Positions 45,974 through 55,489 of a stretch of 64,000 nt of DNA are shown here, in pieces. The stretch covers positions 682,001-746,000 of the forward strand of contig CBDBGT010000005.1 in assembly GCA_965205365.1 (NCBI GenBank), written 5' to 3'. The number at the start of each line of letters is the position of its first letter. The stretch's first letter is position 1. The notes under the pieces are model-generated. The model searched no databases and was not told the origin of the DNA. It worked only from the letters and a program-made list of their open reading frames with translations. Position numbers and translations under genes: made by a program. This DNA is from JALZUR01 sp965205365 (GTDB lineage Bacteria > Bdellovibrionota > Bdellovibrionia > Bdellovibrionales > UBA1609).

Positions 45974-46276
45974 ATGATAGAAGAAAAAATAAGTCAAAAA
46001 ATAAAGAATAAATTTAAACCTACTGTATTTTTTTTAGAGAATGAGAGTCATATGCACTCGGGTTTGAGAACAGAAAGTCATTTTAAAGTTTATTTAGTAT
46101 CCAATGAGTTTAGTGGTTTATCTCGAATACAAAGGCAAAGACTTGTTAATGATTTAATGAAAGAGGAGTTTTATAAAGGCCTTCATGGGTTGTCTTTAAG
46201 GCTAAGAACAGTAAAGGAGCATGGATTAAAAGGTGTAGGGGATTTTATTAGTCCATCTTGTATTTCTAAAATTTAA
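45974..46276 (+). CDS. BolA-family protein
   Basis: 100 residues. ENESHMHSGLRTESHFKVYL and FSGLSRIQRQRLVNDLMKEE carry the BolA fold, with the conserved His used with monothiol glutaredoxins to hold Fe-S clusters. No glutaredoxin gene is adjacent. BolA proteins influence cell shape and iron-sulfur trafficking. Confidence 0.85.
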   Translation: MIEEKISQKIKNKFKPTVFFLENESHMHSGLRTESHFKVYLVSNEFSGLSRIQRQRLVNDLMKEEFYKGLHGLSLRLRTVKEHGLKGVGDFISPSCISKI

Positions 46277-46356
46277 TAGAAAGATATTTTTCTATTAAAT
46301 TGCTTTTACTCTAAATTTTTTAATAGCTAAGCTATATTTTTTTTGTAAGATATATT

Positions 46357-48282
46357 TTAGTTTGGAGGAGAGTCTTTTTCTAAAGCGGTGTAAATTTCTT
46401 TATTTCTTAAAACCAACTTAAGGTATTTTCGAGTTTCTCTGTAAGTAATTTCTTCTAGAAAAAGCATCCAGTCACCTTTATAAAAGCGACGCTCCCATTC
46501 TTCTACTTTATTTACTGAGGCATTATAAGCAGCAATAGCTAGAGGAAGTTTTTCATCAAAATTTCTTAAATTTTCTTGCAAGAGCCATGCGCCTATGGAG
46601 ATATTGAAGCTAGGGTTGTATAATTTAAAAGGGTTTATTGCCTGTATAGGGGGGGTATTGGGATCTTTTTTTGTATCATTTAAAAAGCTTACGGCTCTTT
46701 TTGGAAGAATTTGCATTAAGCCAAAAGCATCTGCCCAACTTCTTGCATAAGGGTTAAAATTAGATTCTTGTCTTATAACAGACCAAATAAGTTCTTTTTC
46801 AATGGAAAATTTTAAACTTGAAGCAAGAACTTCATTTTTAAAACCTCTTGAGAAGAAAAACTCTAAATTTTTAGAGGCATTGATTTTACCAGTTTTTAAA
46901 TCAAGAGCTAAATCTGCATACATGCCATTTAAAGCCTTTAGCTTTTTCCAGCTTAAGGTTTTCTTAATTTTTTTCGTACTTTCAATATGTTTGATATAAG
47001 CTTGAGCCAGTGAGAGTTCTTCTGATTCCATAATGTGAAGTAAATTTTGCTCATGCTTTGCTGATAAAGTTTTTTTAAACTTAAAGATGCTTTGAGTTTT
47101 AATTTCAATACCACTGCCTAGGGCTAGGTTACTCCAAAGATAAAAACTCATTGGGTGATATTTGGTGATTAGATCTAGGTATTTATCTTTTTCTTGCTCA
47201 TTGTCGCTCCAACGATACATCCAGTAGTAGAGTTTAGGCAGAATCTTTTTTTGGTTAACGTTAGAGAGGCTGAGTGTAGCGTGGTGTAGTGCTTGTTTAG
47301 GGCCTAAAAGTTTGCTCCCTAACCAAACAAGATTCCAAACTCTATTTTGATACTCAGGGTCGTTTAAAGGTGTTGTTTCTACAGCTTTTTTAAGCCAAAC
47401 ATGAGCTTTTGTAAGTTCACTTAAATCTTCATAGATGCGTCCTTTAACCCAATAATGCTCAGCACATCTTCTTACTGAGCTACAGTGAAATTTAATTAGG
47501 GTATTAAGCTTATTTAAGGCAAGGTTTGTGGATTGATATGTCCAAATTCTGCGAATATTTTTTAAAGCTTCAGTAAGATAGAGTTCTTTGTAATAAGAGT
47601 TTGATTTATTCTTACGGTATTGTTTATAGATAGAATTTATATATCTTTGTGAATACATTAAATAATCAGCATTTCTATTTATATTTTTTTGAATAGAGAT
47701 CATAGCTTTTTGGAATTTTAAATTAGAGGGGTTTTTTTTATTTAGAATTTTTAATAAATCTAAAGCACGGTTGTTTTGTCCACGGCGACTTAAATCTTTA
47801 ACAACAGAGAAATCAGGTTTTTTTAGTCTATTGGGGTTGTGTGAAGGAAATTTAGACCAAAGAGTGCTAAGTTCTTTTTCAGAGGATAAAGAAAGTTGAT
47901 TCTTAATATCAATGCTTTTTAATAGGTATTTTTCAATTTCTGAGTTTTCTTTTATGTGCGGTAAAAGTTTAGAAATTATTTTCAATTTATTTTCATTGGT
48001 TAAAGGAGAGAGTATTCTAAGTTTTGCAATTTCAGAATAGAGCCAGTGCTCAAAAGGGTGCTTCTTAGAAAGATAAACTAGAGATTCTAATGGAAAGCAG
48101 GGAAAAGATTGGTATGCTACAATTAATTGATTGGTAGTGGTTTTTTCCTTTGAAATGTCGTTAGAAAAACTGCCCATACAATCTTTAAAAACAAGATATT
48201 TTCTTTTTTTATATTTATTTATTCTTGAAGAAAACCCCATGGAAATAATTGCTAATAAAAGTATTAAAAATAATTTTTTCAT
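46357..48282 (-). CDS. Soluble lytic transglycosylase (Slt70-like)
   Basis: 641 residues with an N-terminal signal (LFLILLLAIISMGFSS). A long helical superhelical region is followed from about 495 by a goose-type lysozyme domain: VIRQESNFNPYARSWADAFGLMQILP, with the catalytic Glu in RQES, then AIAAYNASVNKVEEW. Cleaves peptidoglycan glycan strands to anhydro-muropeptides in the periplasm. Downstream of the EamA transporter by 49 bases. Confidence 0.88.
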   Translation of the reverse strand: MKKLFLILLLAIISMGFSSRINKYKKRKYLVFKDCMGSFSNDISKEKTTTNQLIVAYQSFPCFPLESLVYLSKKHPFEHWLYSEIAKLRILSPLTNENKLKIISKLLPHIKENSEIEKYLLKSIDIKNQLSLSSEKELSTLWSKFPSHNPNRLKKPDFSVVKDLSRRGQNNRALDLLKILNKKNPSNLKFQKAMISIQKNINRNADYLMYSQRYINSIYKQYRKNKSNSYYKELYLTEALKNIRRIWTYQSTNLALNKLNTLIKFHCSSVRRCAEHYWVKGRIYEDLSELTKAHVWLKKAVETTPLNDPEYQNRVWNLVWLGSKLLGPKQALHHATLSLSNVNQKKILPKLYYWMYRWSDNEQEKDKYLDLITKYHPMSFYLWSNLALGSGIEIKTQSIFKFKKTLSAKHEQNLLHIMESEELSLAQAYIKHIESTKKIKKTLSWKKLKALNGMYADLALDLKTGKINASKNLEFFFSRGFKNEVLASSLKFSIEKELIWSVIRQESNFNPYARSWADAFGLMQILPKRAVSFLNDTKKDPNTPPIQAINPFKLYNPSFNISIGAWLLQENLRNFDEKLPLAIAAYNASVNKVEEWERRFYKGDWMLFLEEITYRETRKYLKLVLRNKEIYTALEKDSPPN

Positions 48283-48331
48283 ATTTAAATTACACCACGG
48301 GTTTTAATATTATGGTAGTCGTTGAGGGTGT

Positions 48332-49255
48332 TTAATTAAGGTTTTTTGTTGAAGAGAGTGTTGAGAAAATGATACCTATGATAACAAGCCCTGCCCCAAG
48401 GTAGCCTAAAAGTGAAATAGGTTCATGGGGAATAAAAGAGAGTTTGCCTTGGGCAAGAGTAATTATAGTAAGAGTGATAATGGGGTTTAACGTTATGATA
48501 ATGGAAACTTGAGAGGCTGGAGCAAGTTTTAAAGCTGCTCCCAAACAGCTGTATATGATTGCAGTGTTTATGCCAAGTAAAAATAAGAAGGACCATTGGT
48601 ATAGGGAAAATTTACTGATTTCAGCTAGATTAAGGTTTAAAGACAATAAAAAGGAGCAGACACAAAAAACTAAAAGATTGAGTTCATTAACAGAGTAACC
48701 TTGAGATGATTTTTTTTTCATTACAAGGCCATAAATAGCCCAAGCAAAGGCTGCACAAATAAGCCAAGTATTTGCAGCTAGTAGGTTAGAGGCTTGAATA
48801 AAGGCAGCCTGATCTTTAAAGAATAGAAAAAATCCCATAAAAGAGACCGCAATCCAAAATAATTGAAAAGGTTTAACTCCCTCTTTATATATTAAAAACC
48901 CCATGAGCATAAGGGTGATGGGTCCTATTTGAATCATTATTTGAGCATTGGACGCACCTGATAAGGCTATACCCTTCATAAAACCTAAGTAGTTAAAAGC
49001 AAGGCCCAGGCTGCCAAAGAGTAAAAGTAAAGGGGGGTGTTTAAAAATTCTTAAATTCTTAGGGGCTTTAAATACGCTTATGGAAAGAAGAATAATAAAA
49101 GCAAAGATCATTCTAAAAGAAACAATTGTCTCAGAGGTTGTAAATTTTAAAGCGTTTTTTAAAAGTATAGCTAAAAACCCCCAGCAAAAAGCAGTGCACC
49201 AAGCATACAATAGACCTTTTGTCCGGGGAGGAAGGTTGTTTAAAAATTGTATCAA
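48332..49255 (-). CDS. EamA/DMT-family transporter
   Basis: 307 residues with ten hydrophobic segments arranged as two EamA repeats (AWCTAFCWGFLAILLKNAL in the first, ICAAFAWAIYGLVMKK in the second). Drug/metabolite transporters of this family export amino acids, nucleobases or other metabolites. The stop of htpX and this start abut, so they are co-transcribed. Substrate unknown. Confidence 0.85.
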   Translation of the reverse strand: MIQFLNNLPPRTKGLLYAWCTAFCWGFLAILLKNALKFTTSETIVSFRMIFAFIILLSISVFKAPKNLRIFKHPPLLLLFGSLGLAFNYLGFMKGIALSGASNAQIMIQIGPITLMLMGFLIYKEGVKPFQLFWIAVSFMGFFLFFKDQAAFIQASNLLAANTWLICAAFAWAIYGLVMKKKSSQGYSVNELNLLVFCVCSFLLSLNLNLAEISKFSLYQWSFLFLLGINTAIIYSCLGAALKLAPASQVSIIITLNPIITLTIITLAQGKLSFIPHEPISLLGYLGAGLVIIGIIFSTLSSTKNLN

Positions 49256-50149
49256 TTAAAGCTGTCGACGCTGAAGTCTTGCAATACGTTGTTCTAAAGG
49301 GGGGTGTGTAGACATGAGTTGGCGCCAGGAGTTTTTCTTAAAAGGTCCTGAAATTTTTAAAGCTGCGGCGGCTTCAGTGTTTTTATTGGGCTTAAGATTA
49401 GGGTTATAAACTTGTTGTAGTTTTTTAAGGGAGTTAATCATTTTTTGAGCTCCAGCAAGTCGTGCACCACCATGATCGGCTCTAAACTCTCTATGCCTTG
49501 AAAAGGCCCCTGTAACCATGAGACCTAAAAACCCAAGAGCAAAAGCAAAAATATTCATAAGTACTAAGCGCATAAAAAAGCCTCCACGCTCACCATTTCT
49601 TGAAAGAAGTGAGGAGGCAATATCTGCAAGAATTCTTGCAGCAATCATAATAAGTGTATTCACAACGCCTTGTAAGAGAACCATAGTAACCATATCGCCA
49701 TTTTGAATATGTGCTATTTCATGGCTTAAAACACCCTCAACCTCATCTTTAGTCATATTCTCTAAAAGTCCTGTAGAGACAGCCACTAAACTTTTAGATT
49801 TTGTTGGGCCTGTAGCAAAAGCATTCAGCTCAGGTTCTTGGTAAATTCCAACTTCCGGCATTTTTTTTATTCCAGCCATTCGAGCATATTCATAAACAGA
49901 TTGGAGCAACCACTTTTCAGTATTTGATTTTGGATTTAAAGGATCAATTAATTGAATTTTATGGCTCCACTTAGCTGCTTTACGAGACATTAAAAGTGAG
50001 ATCAGGGCGCCGCCAAACCCAAAAAGAGCGTAGAAAATAATGAGGTTAGTGTAATACCCTGGAGGAATAGGCAAAAGGCTCATGATAAAACTAAATGTTA
50101 TAAGTAAAACAAAATTAAGCCCCAAAACGTAAACCAGTCGTCTAAACAT
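49256..50149 (-). CDS. htpX: Protease HtpX
   Basis: 297 residues. Two N-terminal and two central membrane segments. The M48 zinc motif is VLSHEIAHIQNGDM, with the further ligand region SRHREFRADHGGARLAG. PEVGIYQEPELNAFATG is the conserved HtpX segment ahead of it. Inner-membrane quality-control protease acting with FtsH on misfolded membrane proteins. Confidence 0.93.
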   Translation of the reverse strand: MFRRLVYVLGLNFVLLITFSFIMSLLPIPPGYYTNLIIFYALFGFGGALISLLMSRKAAKWSHKIQLIDPLNPKSNTEKWLLQSVYEYARMAGIKKMPEVGIYQEPELNAFATGPTKSKSLVAVSTGLLENMTKDEVEGVLSHEIAHIQNGDMVTMVLLQGVVNTLIMIAARILADIASSLLSRNGERGGFFMRLVLMNIFAFALGFLGLMVTGAFSRHREFRADHGGARLAGAQKMINSLKKLQQVYNPNLKPNKNTEAAAALKISGPFKKNSWRQLMSTHPPLEQRIARLQRRQL

Positions 50150-50231
50150 AACAACCCCCCATTAATTTATGGAGATTACCATTTAAAAGAGAGGAGGCAA
50201 GAATTATATGCTTATTGGTTTTAGTTTAGCC

Positions 50232-52409
50232 TTAAGAAACCATAAGTTTGGAGTTTTTCATGTCCAAGGATATTTTCTGGCCACTTTTTTTTGTTTGAGA
50301 AACAAGCGTTTTTGCTATGGGAACCTTGATGTTTTTTAAGATAAATCGCTCAAAAGGGCGGGCTCCCATGCCGTGTTGAAAGCCTGTTTCAAGAATCCAT
50401 TTGCAAACAGTATTTGTCCATGTAAGAGAGAGGTTTTTATTTTTAAGATCAGTTTTTAACAGATTAAGGTTTTTTTCAATTATTTTTAACAATTCAGAAT
50501 CTTTTAAATGCTCAAATTTTATGATTGCTGTAAGGCGATTTAAAAACTCAGGGTTAAAAAACTCTTTAATAGCTATGTCTGAAAAGTCATGACTAGGGGC
50601 TTGAAAAATTCCCAAAGAACCTTTTTCAGCATCTTTTGCTCCAGAATTAGAAGTCATAATAAGAGTACATTGGTTAAAGTGAGTTTTTTTTCCAATGGAA
50701 TCAGTGAGTGCTCCAGCATCCATTACTTGTAGCAAAATATTAATTACATCAGGGTGAGCTTTTTCAATTTCATCGAGTAAAAGTATACATTGAGGAGCTT
50801 TTGAAACTTCATCAGTGAGCCTTCCGCCATCATCATGGCCTACATAGCCTGGAGGGGCTCCAATGAGTTTAGAAATAGAGTGTTTTTCCATGTACTCAGA
50901 CATATCAAATTTTATAAGCGAGACGCCAAGGTGATGTGCTAACTGTTTAGCCAACTCTGTTTTTCCAACGCCAGTAGGTCCTGTGAACAAAAAAGATCCT
51001 AAAGGCTTGTTTCTATTATTTAAACCTGAATGAGCCACAAGAATATTTGAATTAAGTTGGTCAATGGCATCATTTTGTCCGTATATGTATTTTTCTAGGT
51101 TGGTTTTTAAAGAAGAAACAGGGTGTTTAGTGCTTATATCTGTTGTTTTTTTTGATATTTTATAAGCTCTAGATAAAGTTTTTAAGATGCTTTTAGAGTT
51201 GACAGCATTATTGTTATTGATAGATTCATGGGCACAGGTTTCATCTAACAAATCAAGTGCTTTATCTGGAAATTTTCTGTCTAAAATATGTTTTTTTGAA
51301 AGCGCAACAGTACTTTTCAATGCTTCACTGGTTATGGTGAGTTTGTGAAATTTTTCATAGTCTGACTTTAAGCCTTTAAGAATTTTTAGAGTGTCTTTTT
51401 CACAAGGCTCATCTATGAATATGGGTTGAAAGCGTCTTGATAAAGCAGGGTCTTTTGCAAAGTACTTTCTATATTCAGTAAAAGTTGTGGAGCCTACAAT
51501 TTTTATATGAGAGTCTGTTAGAACAGGCTTTAAAAGTCCTGACATATCAATATTACTGCCAGACGTGCTTCCTGCGCCAAAAATTGTATGAACTTCATCT
51601 ATGAAAAGAAGAGGGTTTTTAATCTCTGTTAAGCTTTTAAAAAGAGCTTTTAAACGTTCTTCAAAATCTCCACGGTACTTAGCTCCAGCAAGAAGTGAGG
51701 AAAGGTCTAGGTTAAAAACAGAAAGATTTTTAAAACGTTTTGGTGCTTTTTTTGTTTCAATAAGTTCAGCTAAGCCTTCCCCTAAAGCAGTTTTTCCAAC
51801 TCCAGGGTCTCCAACTAAGAGAGGGTTGTTTTTATTTTTTCTAGATAAAACTTCAAGAATTCTTTGGAGTTCAACTTCTCTGCCAATGAGTTTAGTTGTG
51901 AGATTATCATTAAACTTTTTGTTTAAATTTTCACAAAATTGACTTAAAGGATTTTTTGATGGAGATGATGAGTATCCATCTTGTAGACTGGAGGAAAGGT
52001 GTTCCATGATGATAAGAGGGGAGAGTTGCATTTGTTCTAATATATAAAGAGCGTAAGAATCAGACTCTTCAAAAATAGAGATTATAATGTGAAAACTACT
52101 AATGACCTCTTTTCCAGAACTTTGAGATTGCTTTAAAGCCTTATTGATACACCTATGAAGAGTAAGAGTGGGTTCTGGGTTGTAGTTTGAATTTACTTTT
52201 GAAAGTTTTGGATGGTTTTTATCAATAAAATCTTTAAGAAGAGTTTTAAATGGAACAGGGTCTATGCTGTTTGTTTTTAAAAAAGCAATGGTGTCAGTAA
52301 CTTGTAAAGTGCCCCATAAAAAATGCTCTAAAGAGATAAATTCATTCTTAAGTGCTAGAGCATGTTGGGTAGCTTTGTGTAGGCTTTCTTGTAGGCCTTG
52401 GTTAAACAT
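50232..52409 (-). CDS. clpA: ATP-dependent Clp protease ATP-binding subunit ClpA
   Basis: 725 residues. N-domain with two Clp-N repeats (1-145), AAA+ D1 with LVGDPGVGKTALGEGLAE and FIDEVHTIFGAG, AAA+ D2 with FTGPTGVGKTELAKQLA and LLLDEIEKAHPD, no middle coiled-coil, hence ClpA rather than ClpB. Its stop-to-start contact with clpS is the classic clpS-clpA operon; unfolds N-end-rule substrates for ClpP. clpP is not in the window. Confidence 0.93.
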   Translation of the reverse strand: MFNQGLQESLHKATQHALALKNEFISLEHFLWGTLQVTDTIAFLKTNSIDPVPFKTLLKDFIDKNHPKLSKVNSNYNPEPTLTLHRCINKALKQSQSSGKEVISSFHIIISIFEESDSYALYILEQMQLSPLIIMEHLSSSLQDGYSSSPSKNPLSQFCENLNKKFNDNLTTKLIGREVELQRILEVLSRKNKNNPLLVGDPGVGKTALGEGLAELIETKKAPKRFKNLSVFNLDLSSLLAGAKYRGDFEERLKALFKSLTEIKNPLLFIDEVHTIFGAGSTSGSNIDMSGLLKPVLTDSHIKIVGSTTFTEYRKYFAKDPALSRRFQPIFIDEPCEKDTLKILKGLKSDYEKFHKLTITSEALKSTVALSKKHILDRKFPDKALDLLDETCAHESINNNNAVNSKSILKTLSRAYKISKKTTDISTKHPVSSLKTNLEKYIYGQNDAIDQLNSNILVAHSGLNNRNKPLGSFLFTGPTGVGKTELAKQLAHHLGVSLIKFDMSEYMEKHSISKLIGAPPGYVGHDDGGRLTDEVSKAPQCILLLDEIEKAHPDVINILLQVMDAGALTDSIGKKTHFNQCTLIMTSNSGAKDAEKGSLGIFQAPSHDFSDIAIKEFFNPEFLNRLTAIIKFEHLKDSELLKIIEKNLNLLKTDLKNKNLSLTWTNTVCKWILETGFQHGMGARPFERFILKNIKVPIAKTLVSQTKKSGQKISLDMKNSKLMVS

Positions 52410-52715
52410 TTAGCTCTCCTCCATAATGCATTTTAGAGGAAAGTTGTTTCTTTTTGCTGCCTGGTGAACTAAGTAAATTTTAGTTTCTGCAATTTCTTTT
52501 GTAAATACACCAACATTTGCACGACCGTTTTGGTGAACTTCTAACATAAGTTTAAAAGCATTAGAGTTAGATTTGTAGAAAAACTGAGTTAAGATGCTTA
52601 CAACAAACTCTTGAGTTGTAAAATCATCATTTAAAAGAAAAACAGAGTACAAAGAGGGTTCTTTTGTTGAAATATCAACATCAGGGCTTTGATTTGGGTT
52701 GTTTTTTTCATTCAT
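52410..52715 (-). CDS. clpS: ClpS adaptor
   Basis: 101 residues. YSVFLLNDDFTTQEFVVSIL and the VHQNGRANVGVFTKEIAETK segment match ClpS, which recognises N-degron residues and delivers substrates to ClpA. The stop abuts the clpA start. Confidence 0.93.
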   Translation of the reverse strand: MNEKNNPNQSPDVDISTKEPSLYSVFLLNDDFTTQEFVVSILTQFFYKSNSNAFKLMLEVHQNGRANVGVFTKEIAETKIYLVHQAAKRNNFPLKCIMEES

Positions 52716-52872
52716 ATGCTAACCTTAAGTCTTTGGATGTTTCAAAATGAGACGTTAGATAAAATCTTTCAGGTTTTAGTAAAGATGTAAACCTTTTTTG
52801 TAGTCTTTCCGATGGGTAAGAGTTGAATAAATTAAAAAATTAGAAAGCCTAGGGCTTTTAAGGAGAAGGTTA

Positions 52873-53415
52873 ATGAAAAATAAAGCGTTACAAAGAGGTT
52901 TTTCTCTTATAGAGTTAATGATGGTTGTTGTGATTATAGGGTTTTTAGCTGGTGTAGGAATTCCTGAGTATCAGAAAGTTTTAATGAAGGCGCGTCAATC
53001 AGAAGCAAGGTCATTGCTAAGCGCTATGTACACTGCTCAAAAAGCATTTTATTCTGAGTGGAATCAGTATTACGGGGATTTTAATGCTGTTGGTTATGGT
53101 TTAAATGGTGACTTGGGGTATCATGTGGGTTTTGGTTCAGCTGGTTTTTCTGGACCTGTAACACATCCCTCTGCTCTATATAAATCAAGGCCACCTGTTG
53201 TTAGGTTAGCCAGTGATTTTTGTCCTGCTAATGGTACAAATGGGTGCACAGTAGTTAAGGCGAAAACACAAGCTACAGTTGCTGCAACAGTAGCTAATGA
53301 AAACGATTTTCTTTTTGGCGCAACGTCAAACCTTGATGATGATACGGCTTTAGATAGGTGGAGTATAGATGAGAATAAAGTTTTTCTACAACAAGAAGAT
53401 GATATAAGTCAGTAA
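52873..53415 (+). CDS. Type IV pilin-like (prepilin) protein
   Basis: 180 residues. Prepilin cleavage motif RGFSLIELMMVVVIIGFLAG at 8-27: cleavage after Gly9, methylated Phe, and Glu5 of the mature protein. The helical spine is followed by a globular part with two cysteines (SDFCPANG, NGCTVV) that could form the D-loop disulfide. Could be a pilus subunit or minor pseudopilin. Divergent from clpS; no assembly genes adjacent. Confidence 0.85.
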   Translation: MKNKALQRGFSLIELMMVVVIIGFLAGVGIPEYQKVLMKARQSEARSLLSAMYTAQKAFYSEWNQYYGDFNAVGYGLNGDLGYHVGFGSAGFSGPVTHPSALYKSRPPVVRLASDFCPANGTNGCTVVKAKTQATVAATVANENDFLFGATSNLDDDTALDRWSIDENKVFLQQEDDISQ

Positions 53416-53600
53416 TTTATGTTAATTTCTTTAAAGTTTTAAGAATTTAAAATTGTTTTATTATATATGAAAACTTTGTGGCTCTATGGTATAGGGTTCA
53501 TTAAGACCATAGGCTAAGGGTTAGAGTAAATAAGGTTTTCTTAGAATAATTTTAGACGTTTGTAGGGTGTTTGAATTTTTAAAAGTTATTAAAATAAATT

Positions 53601-54272
53601 GTGTTATTAAAGCGTATTAAAATATTTTTTGCATTTTTTTTTGGTGTATGGGCATTTTTTTTAAGTCCATCAGGAAATTTAAAAAAAAATACTAAAGTGT
53701 TGCCACCTCCAGAGGGTGTAGAGTTTTTTCATTTTGGATTTAAAGACAGTCTTGCTGATCTTTTTTGGTTAAACTTTATTCAAAAAGCATTTGATTGTTC
53801 AAAGTATAAAAATTTTGAAAATAAATACTGTTCAAATAGGTGGGGTTACAAAACACTAAATACTGCCAGCATCTTAGCTCCAAAATTTAAGGCTTTATAT
53901 GAACTCGGAGCTGTACAGTTAACGGTACTGTTAGATGACCATGAGGGGGCAGCAGAGCTTTTTGAAAGAGGGTTGTTTTATATAAAAAATAGTTGGGTTA
54001 TTAACTATAGGGCGGCATATTTATATTTAGAGGAGCTTAAGGATTTTAAAAGAGCAGGGGAGTTGTTGGAGGAGGCTTCAACCTTAGGTGCTCCGTTTTG
54101 GACCAGGTCTTTGGCGTCACGAATGTATAATAGGTCAGGACAATTAGAGCTTAGCTACCGAATTCTTCAAGGCCTTTATCAAGAGGCACCAGATAGCCTT
54201 TGGAAAGATGATTTAAGAGGCAGAATGCTTCAAATTGATAAAAAACTAAGAAGTTCAAAGGTATTAGAATAA
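53601..54272 (+). CDS. Membrane-anchored TPR-like protein
   Basis: 223 residues from a GTG. N-terminal hydrophobic anchor (IFFAFFFGVWAFFLSPSG), then helical repeats resembling TPRs (APKFKALYELGAVQLTVLL, GAAELFERGLFYIK, KRAGELLEEASTLG, GQLELSYRILQGLY). Likely a periplasm-facing scaffold. Sits 50 bases upstream of dnaJ in the same direction. No known family named. Confidence 0.55.
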   Translation: MLLKRIKIFFAFFFGVWAFFLSPSGNLKKNTKVLPPPEGVEFFHFGFKDSLADLFWLNFIQKAFDCSKYKNFENKYCSNRWGYKTLNTASILAPKFKALYELGAVQLTVLLDDHEGAAELFERGLFYIKNSWVINYRAAYLYLEELKDFKRAGELLEEASTLGAPFWTRSLASRMYNRSGQLELSYRILQGLYQEAPDSLWKDDLRGRMLQIDKKLRSSKVLE

Positions 54273-54322
54273 AAGTATAGTTATAACCTTGACCATGAGG
54301 AGTTAATTCTCATATTTAGTTT

Positions 54323-55408
54323 ATGTCTAAACGTGATTTTTATGAAGTTTTAGGTGTAGATCGATCTGCAGAGGCTGATGCTATTAAAAAAGCTTATAGA
54401 AAAAAGGCACTTCGGTATCATCCTGACAAAAACCCTGGTGATAAAGTTACTGAGGATAAATTTAAAGAGGCTGCTGAAGCTTATGAAGTTTTAAGCAATT
54501 CGGATAAGAAAGCCCGTTATGATCAATATGGTCATGGAGGTGTGGGCAGTGAGGGCTTTTACAATACATCAGATATTTTTGAAAACTTCTCGGATATTTT
54601 TGGGGATTTTTTTTCTGGAGGTGGTCGCAGTAGGTCTGGCCCTGCTCAGGCTAGACCAAAGAGAGGGTCTGATTTAAGGTATCATTTAAACATTGATTTT
54701 AAGAATTCTTTAGAAGGAATTAAAACTAACATAGAGTATGAGTCTGAAGAAGACTGTGGGCGTTGTTTTGGAAAAGGTGTGGAGCCAGGAAAGCATGTGC
54801 AGACTTGTCAAACTTGTGCCGGTTCAGGTCAAGTTGTTCAAAGGCAAGGCCTTTTTACAATGGCAACTACTTGTCCAACTTGTCAGGGCGCGGGGCAAAT
54901 AGTTAAAGATCCATGTATAAAATGTAATGGAAAAAAAAGAGTTCAAAGGTTTAAAAAATTAGAAGTTAAAGTTCCTGCTGGAGTTGAAGATGGAAATCAA
55001 CTCAGACTTTCTTCTGAAGGTGATGGTGGTCATTTAGGTGGTGGCAGGGGGGATCTGTATGTATTTATTCGAGTTAGTGAGCATAAAAATTATCATAGAG
55101 AAGGTTTAGACCTAGTGGGGAGTGTTGAAATTTCTTATTTGCAGTCTATTTTAGGTGCAGGATTAGAGGTAGCCACTCTTAATGGCACCATTAAAATTGA
55201 AATTCCACCAGGAACTCAAAATGCAGATGAGATTCGTGTAAAGAAAGAAGGTTTTGCTTCTTTAAGAGGGCGAGGAAAAGGCAATTTAAGATTTAAGGTG
55301 AAAGTTCAAATGCCAACAGCGCCAACAAAGCAAGAGGTCAAGTTGTTAAAAGAGATTGCTAAAGCAAAAGGTGAGAACGTAAATGAAAAATCTAGGTGGT
55401 TATTTTAA
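54323..55408 (+). CDS. dnaJ: Chaperone DnaJ
   Basis: 361 residues. J domain with HPD in RYHPDKNPGD, a Gly/Phe-rich linker, four zinc-finger repeats (CGRCFGKG, CQTCAGSG, CPTCQGAG, CIKCNGKK) and the C-terminal substrate-binding domains. Stimulates DnaK ATPase. Lies directly upstream of dnaK, the reverse of the usual dnaK-dnaJ order; grpE is not here. Confidence 0.96.
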   Translation: MSKRDFYEVLGVDRSAEADAIKKAYRKKALRYHPDKNPGDKVTEDKFKEAAEAYEVLSNSDKKARYDQYGHGGVGSEGFYNTSDIFENFSDIFGDFFSGGGRSRSGPAQARPKRGSDLRYHLNIDFKNSLEGIKTNIEYESEEDCGRCFGKGVEPGKHVQTCQTCAGSGQVVQRQGLFTMATTCPTCQGAGQIVKDPCIKCNGKKRVQRFKKLEVKVPAGVEDGNQLRLSSEGDGGHLGGGRGDLYVFIRVSEHKNYHREGLDLVGSVEISYLQSILGAGLEVATLNGTIKIEIPPGTQNADEIRVKKEGFASLRGRGKGNLRFKVKVQMPTAPTKQEVKLLKEIAKAKGENVNEKSRWLF

Positions 55409-55489
55409 GGGCCGACCTTGACGGATTACAAATAAAACACAAGCTATGTTGTATATGAAATAGAATTTAGATTTGAGAGGAGAATTAAG

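Noticed and set aside
50232..52409. ClpB
   Set aside because: The long middle coiled-coil is absent and clpS precedes it; ClpA fits.
54289..54318. TTGACC/TATTTA promoter just upstream of dnaJ
   Set aside because: It would place the transcription start at or after the dnaJ ATG, so it is unlikely to drive dnaJ.
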